The notes beneath the pieces were generated by a model. The model worked only from the letters and a program-made list of their open reading frames with translations, searched no databases and was not told the DNA's origin. DNA of 64,000 nt from the NCBI RefSeq assembly GCF_900564145.1, contig NZ_UOOB01000001.1:372001-436000 (forward strand), in the 5' to 3' direction. How positions within the stretch are numbered: the stretch's first letter is position 1; the number at the start of each line of letters is the position of its first letter. Source of the stretch: Comamonas sp. lk (GTDB taxonomy: Bacteria > Pseudomonadota > Gammaproteobacteria > Burkholderiales > Burkholderiaceae_C). Of this stretch, positions 7,954 through 16,203 are shown piece by piece. Position numbers and translations under genes: made by a program.

Positions 7954-9000
7954 TCAGGCAGTGGCCTGTTGTTTGCTGCGGTGGGCGGTGCCCATGCGGG
8001 CCGCAATCTGCAGCGCCTGCCAGGTAGCCTCCACATTGGCGCGGCCCTGGCCGGCAATGTCGTAGGCCGTGCCGTGGGCCGGTGTCGTGATGGGAATGGG
8101 CAGACCGCCCTGCACCGTGACACCGCGCGAAAAGCCCAGCAGCTTGATCGCGATCTGGCCTTGGTCGTGGTACATGGTCACGATGGCCTGGTACTCGCCG
8201 GCCAGGGCTTTCAGAAAGATGGTGTCGGCCGGAAACGGACCGTGAAACGGTGCTTCGCTGGGCCATTCACGAGCCTGCAAGGACTGCACGGCGGGGGCGA
8301 TGATGTCGATCTCCTCGCGACCGCAGGTGCCTCCATCGCCGTTATGCGGATTGAAGCCCGCAATGGCGACCTTGGGTGCCGCAAAACCGCTGGCACGCAA
8401 GGCCTTGTAGATCAGCTCGGCCGCCTGGGTGATCCGCTCCACACTGAGATAGCTGGCGACATCCTTGAGCGGCACATGCGATGAGATGCGCGAGGTCCAC
8501 AAATCGCCCAAGGTGTTGAATTCGCAGAAGTAGCCTTGTGCCCCCAGGTACTCGGCAAAGTGATGCAACTCATCCTCATGGCGCAGGCCGCCCAGCTTCA
8601 TGGCTTGCTTGTTCAACGGGGCAAAGCAGATGGCATCGATGTCGCCCACCAGCGCCGCATCCATGCATCGATTGAGCACCTGCAGCACCGACTTCCCGCC
8701 CACAGCACCGACTTGACCTTGCATCACATCGGTGGACGAGACCGTCTCCATGGCGATGAAGGCAGGCAGATTGGCGTTGCTGCGGTGGCGCACCTCGGCC
8801 AGATTCTGCGCGGGAACGGTGGCAACCTGTACGCCGGCAATGCGCTGGCCTTGCTCCCACAGCCAGGGGTCACCGATCAGTACCAGGTTGGCTTGCTGTG
8901 CGGCCTCGGGCTTTGCCAGCAAGCGTGCGATGAGTTCGGGCCCGATCCCCGCAGGATCTCCGAGGGTGAGGGCGACGACGGGAAGAGAATCGGTAGCCAT
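7954..9000 (-). CDS. PdxA-family dehydrogenase (PdxA2-like)
   Basis: A 348-residue member of the 4-hydroxythreonine-4-phosphate dehydrogenase family: TLGDPAGIGPE at the N-terminus, APLNKQAMKLGG in the middle, GFNPHNGDGGTCGREE with conserved His/Asp, and MYHDQGQIAIKLLGF with metal-binding His/Asp. PdxA paralogues in sugar-acid operons (PdxA2) normally oxidise and decarboxylate 4-phosphorylated threonate or erythronate, made by an adjacent DUF1537 kinase; no such kinase is in this window. Other paralogues, such as the terephthalate cis-diol dehydrogenase of Comamonas, use unphosphorylated substrates. Here it may oxidise an aldonate or a stereoisomer for the pathway. It begins 3 bp after the Bug stop codon, implying coupling. 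Confidence 0.8.
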   Translation of the reverse strand: MATDSLPVVALTLGDPAGIGPELIARLLAKPEAAQQANLVLIGDPWLWEQGQRIAGVQVATVPAQNLAEVRHRSNANLPAFIAMETVSSTDVMQGQVGAVGGKSVLQVLNRCMDAALVGDIDAICFAPLNKQAMKLGGLRHEDELHHFAEYLGAQGYFCEFNTLGDLWTSRISSHVPLKDVASYLSVERITQAAELIYKALRASGFAAPKVAIAGFNPHNGDGGTCGREEIDIIAPAVQSLQAREWPSEAPFHGPFPADTIFLKALAGEYQAIVTMYHDQGQIAIKLLGFSRGVTVQGGLPIPITTPAHGTAYDIAGQGRANVEATWQALQIAARMGTAHRSKQQATA

Positions 9001-9003
9001 GAT

Positions 9004-9978
9004 TCAGTCCAGCTTGATATTGTTCTTGCGAATGATGTCGCCGAAGCGTTTGTATTCGGCGAGATGGTAGGTGGCGAAGTCCGCTTGGGTCATGGGACGC
9101 AGTTCGGCGCCCACGGCTTCCAGACGGGTTTTGGTTTCGGGCATGGCGATGACCTTGTTGACTTCGTCATGCACTTTTTGCTGCACGGCCTTGGGCGTGG
9201 AGGCCGGCATGTAGATGCCATACCAGGCGCTGATTTCCACGTTGGGCAGGCCCGCTTCGGCCATGGTGGGAACCTGGGGCAACTGCGCATTGCGCTGGGG
9301 AGAGGTGACGGCCAGCGCCCGCAGCTTGCCCGCCTTGATCTGACCGATGACGGAGGGCATGGTGTCAAAACTCATTTGCACCTGGCCGCTGACCAGATCG
9401 ACCAGTGCTGCGGAGCTGCCTTTGTAAGGCACATGGGTGATGTTGATGCCCGCAGCATCTTTGAACATTTCGGCGGCAATGTGTTGGGTGCTGCCGGTAC
9501 CGCTGCTGGCAAAGTTGATCTGGTTGGGCTTTTTCTTGGCCATGCTGATGAGCTCTGCCACCGAGTTGGCAGAGACGGAGTTGCCGACGATCAGTACGTT
9601 AGGTACGGAGCCGACAAAGGCCACCGGCACCAGATCCTTGTTGTTGTCATAGCCGAGCTTGAGCAAGTGGGGAGCGATGGCGTGAGCGGTTACCACGCCC
9701 ATCACCATGGTGTGGCCGTCGGTGGATTTGGCCGTGACATCCACGGCCATGGTGTTGGAGACACCGGGGCGGTTTTCCACCACCACAGGTTGCTTGAGCA
9801 GGGGTGCCAGCCGGTCTGCCACGGCGCGGGCCATGGCATCGGTACCGCCGCCCGGGGCCGAGCCCACCAGCATGCGCACGGGCTTGGTGGGCCAGTTACT
9901 GGCGTCTTGGGCATGGGCCTGCCAGGAAAGCAGGACGGTACCGCACAAGGCGGCAGAAAGCAGATGGCGTCTATGCAT
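9004..9978 (-). CDS. Bug/TctC-family periplasmic binding protein, pentonate operon
   Basis: A 324-residue solute-binding protein of the Bug (TctC) family with a signal peptide ending AHA-QDASN. Family landmarks are SAPGGGTDAMARAVAD, ENRPG, THVPYKGSSAALVDLVSGQVQ, and the AGKLRALAVTS...VPTMAEAGLP block. Bug proteins bind small carboxylates, often dicarboxylates or aromatic acids, and feed tripartite tricarboxylate transporters, or act as sensors. It is first in the operon, so a sugar acid is the inferred ligand. No TctA/TctB membrane gene is nearby, so the transporter must be shared and encoded elsewhere. GGAGA precedes the ATG. Confidence 0.9.
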   Translation of the reverse strand: MHRRHLLSAALCGTVLLSWQAHAQDASNWPTKPVRMLVGSAPGGGTDAMARAVADRLAPLLKQPVVVENRPGVSNTMAVDVTAKSTDGHTMVMGVVTAHAIAPHLLKLGYDNNKDLVPVAFVGSVPNVLIVGNSVSANSVAELISMAKKKPNQINFASSGTGSTQHIAAEMFKDAAGINITHVPYKGSSAALVDLVSGQVQMSFDTMPSVIGQIKAGKLRALAVTSPQRNAQLPQVPTMAEAGLPNVEISAWYGIYMPASTPKAVQQKVHDEVNKVIAMPETKTRLEAVGAELRPMTQADFATYHLAEYKRFGDIIRKNNIKLD

Positions 9979-10048
9979 GGTTGTCTCCGGTGTTTCTTAT
10001 CTCATCGCCCCCGATCCTAGGGAGAGCTCTGATATACGTAAATTGAAA

Positions 10049-10068
10049 GTTATTGATAAATCGATAAC
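10049..10068. promoter_or_regulatory. operator-like palindrome, LysR/pentonate operon
   Basis: GTTATTGATAAATCGATAAC is a 20-bp near-perfect inverted repeat (two mismatched pairs) placed in the 114-bp gap between the divergent Bug operon and the LysR gene. It is the natural binding site for that regulator, and the T-N11-A pattern occurs inside it. Confidence 0.6.
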
Positions 10069-10092
10069 CTGAAGGAATCAGAAAACAAAACC

Positions 10093-11064
10093 ATGGGTTC
10101 AATAGACAAGCAGAACAACACGCCTCAGCTTCTGAACCGCTTGCGCATGCGTCAGGTGGCTTTGATGCTGGCGATTGAGGAGCGGCAGACGCTGCGCGCC
10201 GCTGCGGCCGAGCTGGGGTTGACGCAGCCTGCGGCCACCAAAATGCTGCATGAGCTGGAGGATGCGCTGGGGCAGCCCTTGTTTGAGCGGGTGGGGCGCC
10301 GCTTGCAACGCAATGAGGCCGGCGAGCGGGTGTTGGCCTACTTTCGCTCGCTGCGCGGCAACATCGAAGCGCTGAACCGCGAGTTGGGTGAACTGCGCCA
10401 TGGAAGTGCCGGGCGTCTGGTGATCGGCAGCATCATGGCCGCGTCGCCGGGGCGACTGACCCAGGCTTTGCTGGAGCTCAAGAAGGAGCTGCCGCTGCTG
10501 GAGGTGGAGGTAGCGGTAGATACCAGTGACCGCTTGCTGGCTCAGCTGCAGGAAGGCGTGCTGGAGGTGGTACTGGGGCGCATGACGACGGAGGCAGGAG
10601 AAGATTGCAGCTTCCGTGTGATCGATGATGAGAGTCTGGCAGTCATCGTCGGCAATGAGCATCCGCTACTGAGGGGGCAGCCGATCACCTTTCAAGCCCT
10701 GCAGGCCTATGGCTGGGTGCTGCAGCCTCCGGGCAGCCCTATGCGAGCCTTGATTGAGCAGGAGTTCAGAGAGAACTGCATTCCCTTGCCAAGAGGGCTG
10801 ATCGAGACGGGTTCCATACTGACCACGATGAATCTGATCCGCAGCTCCGATATGGTGGGTGTGATTCCGCAGACGGTGGCTGAAATCAATGCCGCACATG
10901 GCATGTTGCATATCCTTCCCTACCGGATGCGACGCAAATTGGAGGCGTATGGCAGCCTGGTGCGCAAGGACCGTCCCATCAGCCGTGCTGCGCAGCGTTT
11001 TCTGGAGCTGCTGCATCGCCCAACTGAGGCGGCGGCCGAGCCCAAACGGAATCCCAAGCAATAG
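10093..11064 (+). CDS. LysR-family regulator of the pentonate operon (GbpR-like)
   Basis: A 323-residue LysR regulator. The helix-turn-helix lies at about residues 15-75 (RMRQVALMLAIEE...AAAELGLTQPAATKMLHELE) and is followed by a ligand-binding domain. The overall look is of the GbpR subgroup, which in Agrobacterium and Azospirillum controls sugar-uptake and sugar-acid genes. It is divergent from the Bug > PdxA > dehydratase > dehydratase > dehydrogenase operon and the shared gap holds a strong palindrome, so it very likely controls that operon; the inducer is presumably the sugar acid or a 2-keto-3-deoxy intermediate. The C-terminus has a short charged tail (EAAAEPKRNPKQ). The ribosome binding site before ATG 10093 is weak. 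Confidence 0.85.
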   Translation: MGSIDKQNNTPQLLNRLRMRQVALMLAIEERQTLRAAAAELGLTQPAATKMLHELEDALGQPLFERVGRRLQRNEAGERVLAYFRSLRGNIEALNRELGELRHGSAGRLVIGSIMAASPGRLTQALLELKKELPLLEVEVAVDTSDRLLAQLQEGVLEVVLGRMTTEAGEDCSFRVIDDESLAVIVGNEHPLLRGQPITFQALQAYGWVLQPPGSPMRALIEQEFRENCIPLPRGLIETGSILTTMNLIRSSDMVGVIPQTVAEINAAHGMLHILPYRMRRKLEAYGSLVRKDRPISRAAQRFLELLHRPTEAAAEPKRNPKQ

Positions 11065-11099
11065 AGGTTTGCCTGATTACCGCTTTCACGCTCGGGCTT

Positions 11100-11128
11100 A
11101 AAAAAGCCGGGCTCTAGGCCCGGCAAAA
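11100..11128 (-). terminator. intrinsic terminator after semialdehyde dehydrogenase copy 2
   Basis: On the minus strand GCCGGGCC...AGCCCGGC forms a tight hairpin followed by six T residues, at the end of the glucarate operon. On the plus strand it follows the LysR stop and has only a short T run before it. Confidence 0.75.
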
Positions 11129-11150
11129 GAGAAGCTGCAACTTTGTTGAA

Positions 11151-12599
11151 TCAGGCCAGGGTATAGGCCGTCTTCACGGTGGTGTAGAACTCCTGGGCAT
11201 AGCGGCCCTGCTCACGTGGGCCGTAGCTCGAACCCTTGCGGCCGCCAAACGGCACGTGATAGTCCACACCCGCCGTGGGCAGGTTGACCATCACCATGCC
11301 TGCCTGGCTGTGGCGCTTGAAGTGGGTGGCGTATTTGAGGCTGGTGGTGGCAAGGCCGGCGGACAGGCCGAACTCGGTGTCGTTGGCCACGGCCAGTGCC
11401 TCCTCGTAGCCGCTGACGCGGATCACGCTGGCCACGGGGCCGAAGACTTCTTCGCGGTTGATGCGCATGCCGGCTTCGGTGTCCACCAAGAGCGCAGGCT
11501 GCATGAAAAAGCCCTCCTTGCCGCTGCCGGTGTGGCAGGCCACGCGGCCGCCACCCGAGGCGAGCCGGGCGCCTTCGGCCTTGGCAATTTCCACATAGGA
11601 AAGGTCTTGCTCCAGCTGGGCCTGGCTGACCACGGGGCCGATGTCGGTGCCCGCAGCGCGTGCATCGCCGACCTTGATTTTTGCCATGCGCTCTTGCAAC
11701 GCTTCGACAAAGGCCGGATAGATCTTGTCGGTGACGATCAGGCGGCTGGACGCCGTGCAGCGCTGGCCGGTGGAGTAAAAGCAGCTTTGCGCGGACAGCT
11801 CCACGGCCTGGTTCAGGTCGGCATCGTCCAGCACCACTTGCGGGTTCTTGCCGCCCATTTCCAGCTGCACCTTCTTGCCTGATGCCACGCAAGCCGCCGC
11901 AATGCCTCGGCCTACGCCTACCGAGCCGGTGAAGCTGATGGCGGCAATGCCTGGGTGTTGCACCAGGGCTTCGCCGATCACGCGGCCACGGCCCATGACC
12001 AGGTTGAAGACACCGGCGGGGATGCCGCTGCGGTGGATGATGTCGGCCAGGGCCCAGGCGCTGCCGGGCACCAGATCGGCGGGCTTCAAGACCACGCAGT
12101 TGCCGAAGGCCAGGGCCGGGGCGATCTTCCAGGCCGGAATGGCGATGGGGAAGTTCCAGGGCGTAATCAGGCCGACCACCCCGATGGGCTCGCGGGTGAT
12201 CTCCACGCCAATGCCGGGGCGCACCGAAGGTACGGTCTCGCCGCTCAGACGCAGGCATTCACCGGCAAAGAACTTGAAGATCTGGCCGGCACGGGCCACT
12301 TCGCCAATGCCTTCGGCGCGGGTTTTGCCTTCCTCGTGGGCCAGCAGATCGCCCAGCTCTTCCTTGCGGGCCAGAATCTCGGAGCCGATCTTGTCCAGGG
12401 CGTCGGAACGCGCCTGGATGCCGCTGACCGACCAGGCCGGGAAAGCGGCCGTGGCAGCGGCCACGGCCGCTTCCACATCACTGGCATCGCCCTGGGCGTA
12501 TTCGCCGATGACATCGGACAGATCACTGGGGTTGAGGTTGGGGGCGTAGCTTTTGCCTGCTACCCATTGGCCGTTGATGAGGTTGTTGTGCATCGTCAT
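11151..12599 (-). CDS. 2-oxoglutarate semialdehyde dehydrogenase, copy 2 (glucarate operon)
   Basis: A 482-residue aldehyde dehydrogenase, the same length as and about 97% identical by eye to copy 1 at 4321. Catalytic Cys281 (GQRCTAS), Glu247 and the FTGSVGVG loop are all intact. It should oxidise the 2-oxoglutarate semialdehyde made by KdgD to 2-oxoglutarate, and it closes the glucarate/galactarate operon. The first 16 residues (MTMHNNLINGQWVAGK) diverge clearly from copy 1, while most of the rest is nearly invariant at DNA level too. That suggests gene conversion between two operons. Two in-frame ATGs (12599, 12593) are possible starts. It lies 33 bp after the lactonase stop and is followed by a terminator. 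Confidence 0.9.
   Translation of the reverse strand: MTMHNNLINGQWVAGKSYAPNLNPSDLSDVIGEYAQGDASDVEAAVAAATAAFPAWSVSGIQARSDALDKIGSEILARKEELGDLLAHEEGKTRAEGIGEVARAGQIFKFFAGECLRLSGETVPSVRPGIGVEITREPIGVVGLITPWNFPIAIPAWKIAPALAFGNCVVLKPADLVPGSAWALADIIHRSGIPAGVFNLVMGRGRVIGEALVQHPGIAAISFTGSVGVGRGIAAACVASGKKVQLEMGGKNPQVVLDDADLNQAVELSAQSCFYSTGQRCTASSRLIVTDKIYPAFVEALQERMAKIKVGDARAAGTDIGPVVSQAQLEQDLSYVEIAKAEGARLASGGGRVACHTGSGKEGFFMQPALLVDTEAGMRINREEVFGPVASVIRVSGYEEALAVANDTEFGLSAGLATTSLKYATHFKRHSQAGMVMVNLPTAGVDYHVPFGGRKGSSYGPREQGRYAQEFYTTVKTAYTLA
12070..12248. repeat. 179-bp tract identical to 5240-5418
   Basis: Partner of the identical tract in semialdehyde dehydrogenase copy 1; the flanking mismatches are at 12069 and 12249. 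Confidence 0.85.
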
Positions 12600-12632
12600 G
12601 TCTGGTGTCCTGAAGAAAAATGGGAAAAGCGC

Positions 12633-13733
12633 TTACACGGCGCCATGTGCTTCGACATAGAGCGCGTACAGCGAATGGCTGCTGGCCATGTAGAGGCGGT
12701 TGTTTTTAGGGCCGCCAAACGTGAGGTTGGCGCAGCGTTCGGGCAGGCGGATAAAGCCAATCGGCTTACCCTGGGAGTTGAAAACTTTGACGCCGTCCAT
12801 ATCGGCGGATTTGCCCAGCGGCAAATGGGCTCGCATGCCGCCGCCGATGTCGGTGGTCTCAGGGCTGAAGGCGCCGCTAAAGCCCCAGCCGCACCAGAGA
12901 TTGCCGTCGCGGTCCACGCGAAAGCCATCCAGCGCACCGGCGCCCTCGGCGTCGATGAGCTTGGTTTTGTTTGACAAGGTACTGCCGTCGGGCGAGACAT
13001 CGAAACTCCAGAGGCTGCGGTTGGGCGTGCCCTTCCACTCGATCACATAGAGCTTCTTCTCGTCGGGGGAAAACGCCAACCCGTTGGGGTTGACGATATC
13101 GGTCACCACGGCGGTGATCTGGCCGTCTTTGCCAATGCGGTAAACATTGGTGGTGGCCTGCTCGGACGTGGCGCGCGTGCCCTCCCATTCGCCGTTGATA
13201 CCGAACAGGGGGTCGCTGAACCAGATGCTGTCGTCCGACTTCACCACCACGTCATTGGGCGCATTCAGGCGCTTGCCCTGATAGCTGTCAGCAAGCACCG
13301 TCATGCGGCCATCGCGCTCGGTACGCACCACGCGGCGTGTCACCGAATGCTCGCAGCTGACCAGGCGTCCCTGGCGATCCCGGGTGTTGCCGTTGGTGTA
13401 GTTCACGCCTTCCTTGTGCACTGAAAACATACCGGTTTTTTCCTCATATTTCATGAGCCGGTTGTTTGGAATGTCACTGAGGATCAGCGTACCGGTTTCT
13501 GGGAAATAGGCCGGGCCTTCGGCCCAGCGCATGCCGGAGCCCAACTGCTCCACGGTGCTGCTGTAGATGCGGTATTTGGCAAAGCTGGGGTCCAGCAGAA
13601 AAACGGCTGGATCCGGGTAGCGCTGGTTTGGCAAAAAGCTGAAAGACTGCGCCCCTGCAGCGGCGCTCCAGACACCTAGTGCGGAGGCACCTGCGGTGCT
13701 CAGAAGCTTGCGGCGATTCATGGCATTTCTCAT
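12633..13733 (-). CDS. exported SMP-30/gluconolactonase-family sugar lactonase
   Basis: A 366-residue six-bladed beta-propeller lactonase. Conserved elements are RWAEGPAYFPETGTL (metal ligand Glu), LNAPNDVVVKSDDSIWFSDP (Asn), NPNGLAFSPDEKKLYV and LDGFRVDRDGNLWCG (Asp). The N-terminus carries NRRKLLSTAGASALG, a twin-arginine-like signal, so it probably acts in the periplasm, opening aldaro- or aldonolactones before uptake. Two starts are possible (13733 and 13721, the latter giving MNRRK); neither has a strong ribosome binding site. Placed between gudD and the dehydrogenase, it most likely serves glucaro- or galactarolactones, the products of uronate dehydrogenase. Substrate is inferred. Confidence 0.82.
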   Translation of the reverse strand: MRNAMNRRKLLSTAGASALGVWSAAAGAQSFSFLPNQRYPDPAVFLLDPSFAKYRIYSSTVEQLGSGMRWAEGPAYFPETGTLILSDIPNNRLMKYEEKTGMFSVHKEGVNYTNGNTRDRQGRLVSCEHSVTRRVVRTERDGRMTVLADSYQGKRLNAPNDVVVKSDDSIWFSDPLFGINGEWEGTRATSEQATTNVYRIGKDGQITAVVTDIVNPNGLAFSPDEKKLYVIEWKGTPNRSLWSFDVSPDGSTLSNKTKLIDAEGAGALDGFRVDRDGNLWCGWGFSGAFSPETTDIGGGMRAHLPLGKSADMDGVKVFNSQGKPIGFIRLPERCANLTFGGPKNNRLYMASSHSLYALYVEAHGAV

Positions 13734-13769
13734 GGCGTTTTCCGGGCGAAGTGCGGGGGCAGACGGCGT

Positions 13770-15107
13770 TCAGCGCACCATGCAAGGCCGCTTGTTGTCG
13801 AACTTCCAGTCGGGGATCAGGTATTGCATGGCGATGGCGTCGTCGCGGGCACCCAGGCCGTGCTCCAGGTACAGGGCGTTGGCGCGCTGCAAGGCGGCGC
13901 GGTCCACGCTCACGCCCAGGCCTGGCGTTTTGGGTACTTCCACAAAGCCGCCCTTGATCTGCAGCGGGTTCTGTGTGAGGTACTGGCCGTCCTGCCAGAT
14001 CCAGTGCGTATCAATGGCCGTGACCTTGCCGGGCACGGCAGCGGCCACATGGGTGAACATGGCCAGCGAAATGTCGAAGTGGTTGTTGGAGTGCGAACCC
14101 CAGGTCAGACCCCAGTCGCGGCAGGTCTGGCCTACGCGCACGGAGCCGGCCATGGTCCAGAAATGCGGGTCGGCCAGCGGAATGTCCACCGACTGCAGCG
14201 ACAGCGCGTGCACCATTTGGCGCCAGTCGGTGGCGACCATATTGGTGGCCGTGGGCAGGCCGGTGGAACGGCGAAATTCCGCCATGACTTCGCGACCCGA
14301 GAAACCGCCTTCGGCACCGCAAGGATCTTCGGCATAGGCCAGCACGCCGTGCATGTCGCGCATCAGGCGGATGGCGTCCTTGAGCAGCCAGCCGCCGTTG
14401 GGGTCGAGCGTGACACGGGCCTCGGGAAAGCGCTTGGCCAGGGCTGTAACGGCTTCGATTTCCTGCTCGCCGGCCAGCACGCCGCCCTTGAGCTTGAAGT
14501 CGTTGAAGCCGTAGCGTTCGTAAGCGGCTTCGGCCTGGCGCACGATGGCCTCGGGCGTCATGGCTTCCATATGGCGCACCTGGGTCCAGCTGTCGTTGCC
14601 CAGCTGGTCTTCACCGGGTTTGACATAGGGCAGGCGGGTCTTGTCCGACGGGCCGACAAAGAAGAGATAACCCAGCATTTCCACGCGGTCGCGCTGCTGG
14701 CCTTCTCCCAGCAAGGCCGCCACGGGCACGCCCAGGTGCTGGCCCAGCAGGTCCAGCAGGGCCGATTCCACGGCCGTGACCGCATGCACGCCAATGCGCA
14801 GGTCAAAGGTCTGCAAGCCGCGGCCGCCGGTGTCGCGGCCTTCCAGATGCTTTTGCACGCGCTGCAGCAGTTGCAGATGCTGACCGATGGACTGGCCGAT
14901 CAGCACGCTTTTGCTGTCTTCCAGAGCCTGGCGAATGCTTTCGCCACCTGGCACCTCGCCAACACCGGTGTGGCCGCTGCTGTCGTGAATCAGCACGATG
15001 TTGCGGGTGAAGTAGGGCGCGTGTGCGCCGCTGAGGTTCATCAGCATGCCGTCGCGGCCGGCGACGGGGATGACTTCAATCTCGGTGATGGTCGGGGTAG
15101 TGGACAT
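13770..15107 (-). CDS. gudD: D-glucarate dehydratase
   Basis: A 445-residue enolase-superfamily glucarate dehydratase that converts D-glucarate to 5-keto-4-deoxy-D-glucarate. Diagnostic stretches include [13 protein letters not shown], the FKLKGG lysine motif, TLDPNGGW and [10 protein letters not shown] metal ligands, ATNMVATD, the base Asp in LADPHFW and His in [11 protein letters not shown] 15107 is chosen because GAGCACTCC-ATG gives the family N-terminus [15 protein letters not shown]; the longer frame to 15356 overlaps the dehydrogenase gene. It lies 40 bp after that gene in the same operon, and its product is the substrate of KdgD encoded upstream. Confidence 0.93.
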   Translation of the reverse strand: MSTTPTITEIEVIPVAGRDGMLMNLSGAHAPYFTRNIVLIHDSSGHTGVGEVPGGESIRQALEDSKSVLIGQSIGQHLQLLQRVQKHLEGRDTGGRGLQTFDLRIGVHAVTAVESALLDLLGQHLGVPVAALLGEGQQRDRVEMLGYLFFVGPSDKTRLPYVKPGEDQLGNDSWTQVRHMEAMTPEAIVRQAEAAYERYGFNDFKLKGGVLAGEQEIEAVTALAKRFPEARVTLDPNGGWLLKDAIRLMRDMHGVLAYAEDPCGAEGGFSGREVMAEFRRSTGLPTATNMVATDWRQMVHALSLQSVDIPLADPHFWTMAGSVRVGQTCRDWGLTWGSHSNNHFDISLAMFTHVAAAVPGKVTAIDTHWIWQDGQYLTQNPLQIKGGFVEVPKTPGLGVSVDRAALQRANALYLEHGLGARDDAIAMQYLIPDWKFDNKRPCMVR

Positions 15108-15147
15108 GGAGTGCTCGTTCAACAGACTCGGAAGGAATAGACGGTGA

Positions 15148-16113
15148 TCACTGCGCGGCTGACCAAGGCACTTCGGCCGCGGGGCGCCCCGTGGCGATGT
15201 ATTGCTGCAGGTTGTGCAGCACCAGGTCGGCCATGGCGCGGCGGGTTTCATGGGTTCCGCTGGCGATGTGGGGTGCCAGCACCACGTTGTCCAGCGCGAG
15301 CAGTTCGGGCTTGGGGCGGGGCTCGTCCTCGAACACATCCAGGCCGGCGCCGGCAATGCGCTGCTGCTGCAGAGCGGTCACCAAGGCGGCTTCGTCCACC
15401 ACGCTGCCGCGGGCCACATTGATCAGAAAGCCTTGCGGGCCCAGAGCGTCAAGCACTTCGGTGCTGACCAGATGTTGGGTGCTGTCGCCGCCGGCGGCCG
15501 TGATGATCAGAAAATCAGACCAGCGTGCCAGCTCCAGCAGCGAGGGCAGGTAGTGATGGGGCGAGCCCTCGATGGGGCGGCGGTTGTGGTAGCCCACTTC
15601 CATGTCGAAGCCCGCTGCACGGCGCGCCACGGTGCTGCCGATGCGGCCCATGCCGAAGATGCCCAGGCGCTTGCCGCTGGCGCGAGTGCGGATGCCGAAG
15701 CGGCCTTTGCTCCAGTCGCCGCGACGCACAAAACGGTCGGATTCGCTGAGGCCGCGTGTGGAGTCCAGCAGCAGGGCAAAAGCCATATCGGCCACACAGT
15801 CGTCAAGCACGCCGGGGGTATAGCCCACACGCACGCCCTTGTCTTGCAGGGCTTCGCGATCCAGGGCATCAAAGCCTACGCCAAAGCTGCTCACAAACTT
15901 GAGCTTGGGCAAAGCTTGGATCACGCGCGCCGGCAAGCCCATGGCCGCCGAAGTGACCAGATATTCGAACTGAGCACCATGCTCGGCCAGAAAGTGTTCA
16001 GGGTCGGGCTGCTCGGAGAGGATGCTTACCTCGTAGGCCTGAGCCAAGTCGGCGTCAAGCTGGGGCAGCGGCATCTTGCCGTATTGGAGAACGCGTGGTC
16101 GGGTGGTCGCCAT
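15148..16113 (-). CDS. D-isomer-specific 2-hydroxyacid dehydrogenase
   Basis: A 321-residue NAD(P)-dependent 2-hydroxyacid dehydrogenase. It has the Rossmann motif [16 protein letters not shown], catalytic Arg in [10 protein letters not shown], Glu in EDEPRPKPE and His in [12 protein letters not shown]. It resembles the hydroxypyruvate/glyoxylate/2-ketogluconate reductase group. In sugar-acid operons such enzymes reduce 2-keto acids formed in side reactions or handle tartronate-like intermediates; the exact substrate here is unknown. AAGGA lies in front of the ATG. It is co-oriented between a Bug gene and gudD. Confidence 0.85.
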   Translation of the reverse strand: MATTRPRVLQYGKMPLPQLDADLAQAYEVSILSEQPDPEHFLAEHGAQFEYLVTSAAMGLPARVIQALPKLKFVSSFGVGFDALDREALQDKGVRVGYTPGVLDDCVADMAFALLLDSTRGLSESDRFVRRGDWSKGRFGIRTRASGKRLGIFGMGRIGSTVARRAAGFDMEVGYHNRRPIEGSPHHYLPSLLELARWSDFLIITAAGGDSTQHLVSTEVLDALGPQGFLINVARGSVVDEAALVTALQQQRIAGAGLDVFEDEPRPKPELLALDNVVLAPHIASGTHETRRAMADLVLHNLQQYIATGRPAAEVPWSAAQ

Positions 16114-16203
16114 GCCGGGAAATCCTTGTCAGTCAATGGCGGGGGCCAAGGCCCCCTGGAAGTGGAAGCGGCCCGCCGCAGCGTGCCGTCAGGGGCGTAC
16201 AGC

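Noticed and set aside
8536..10020. 494-codon plus-strand open frame
   Set aside because: Shadow of the PdxA-like and Bug genes on the opposite strand; no motif and no ribosome binding site.
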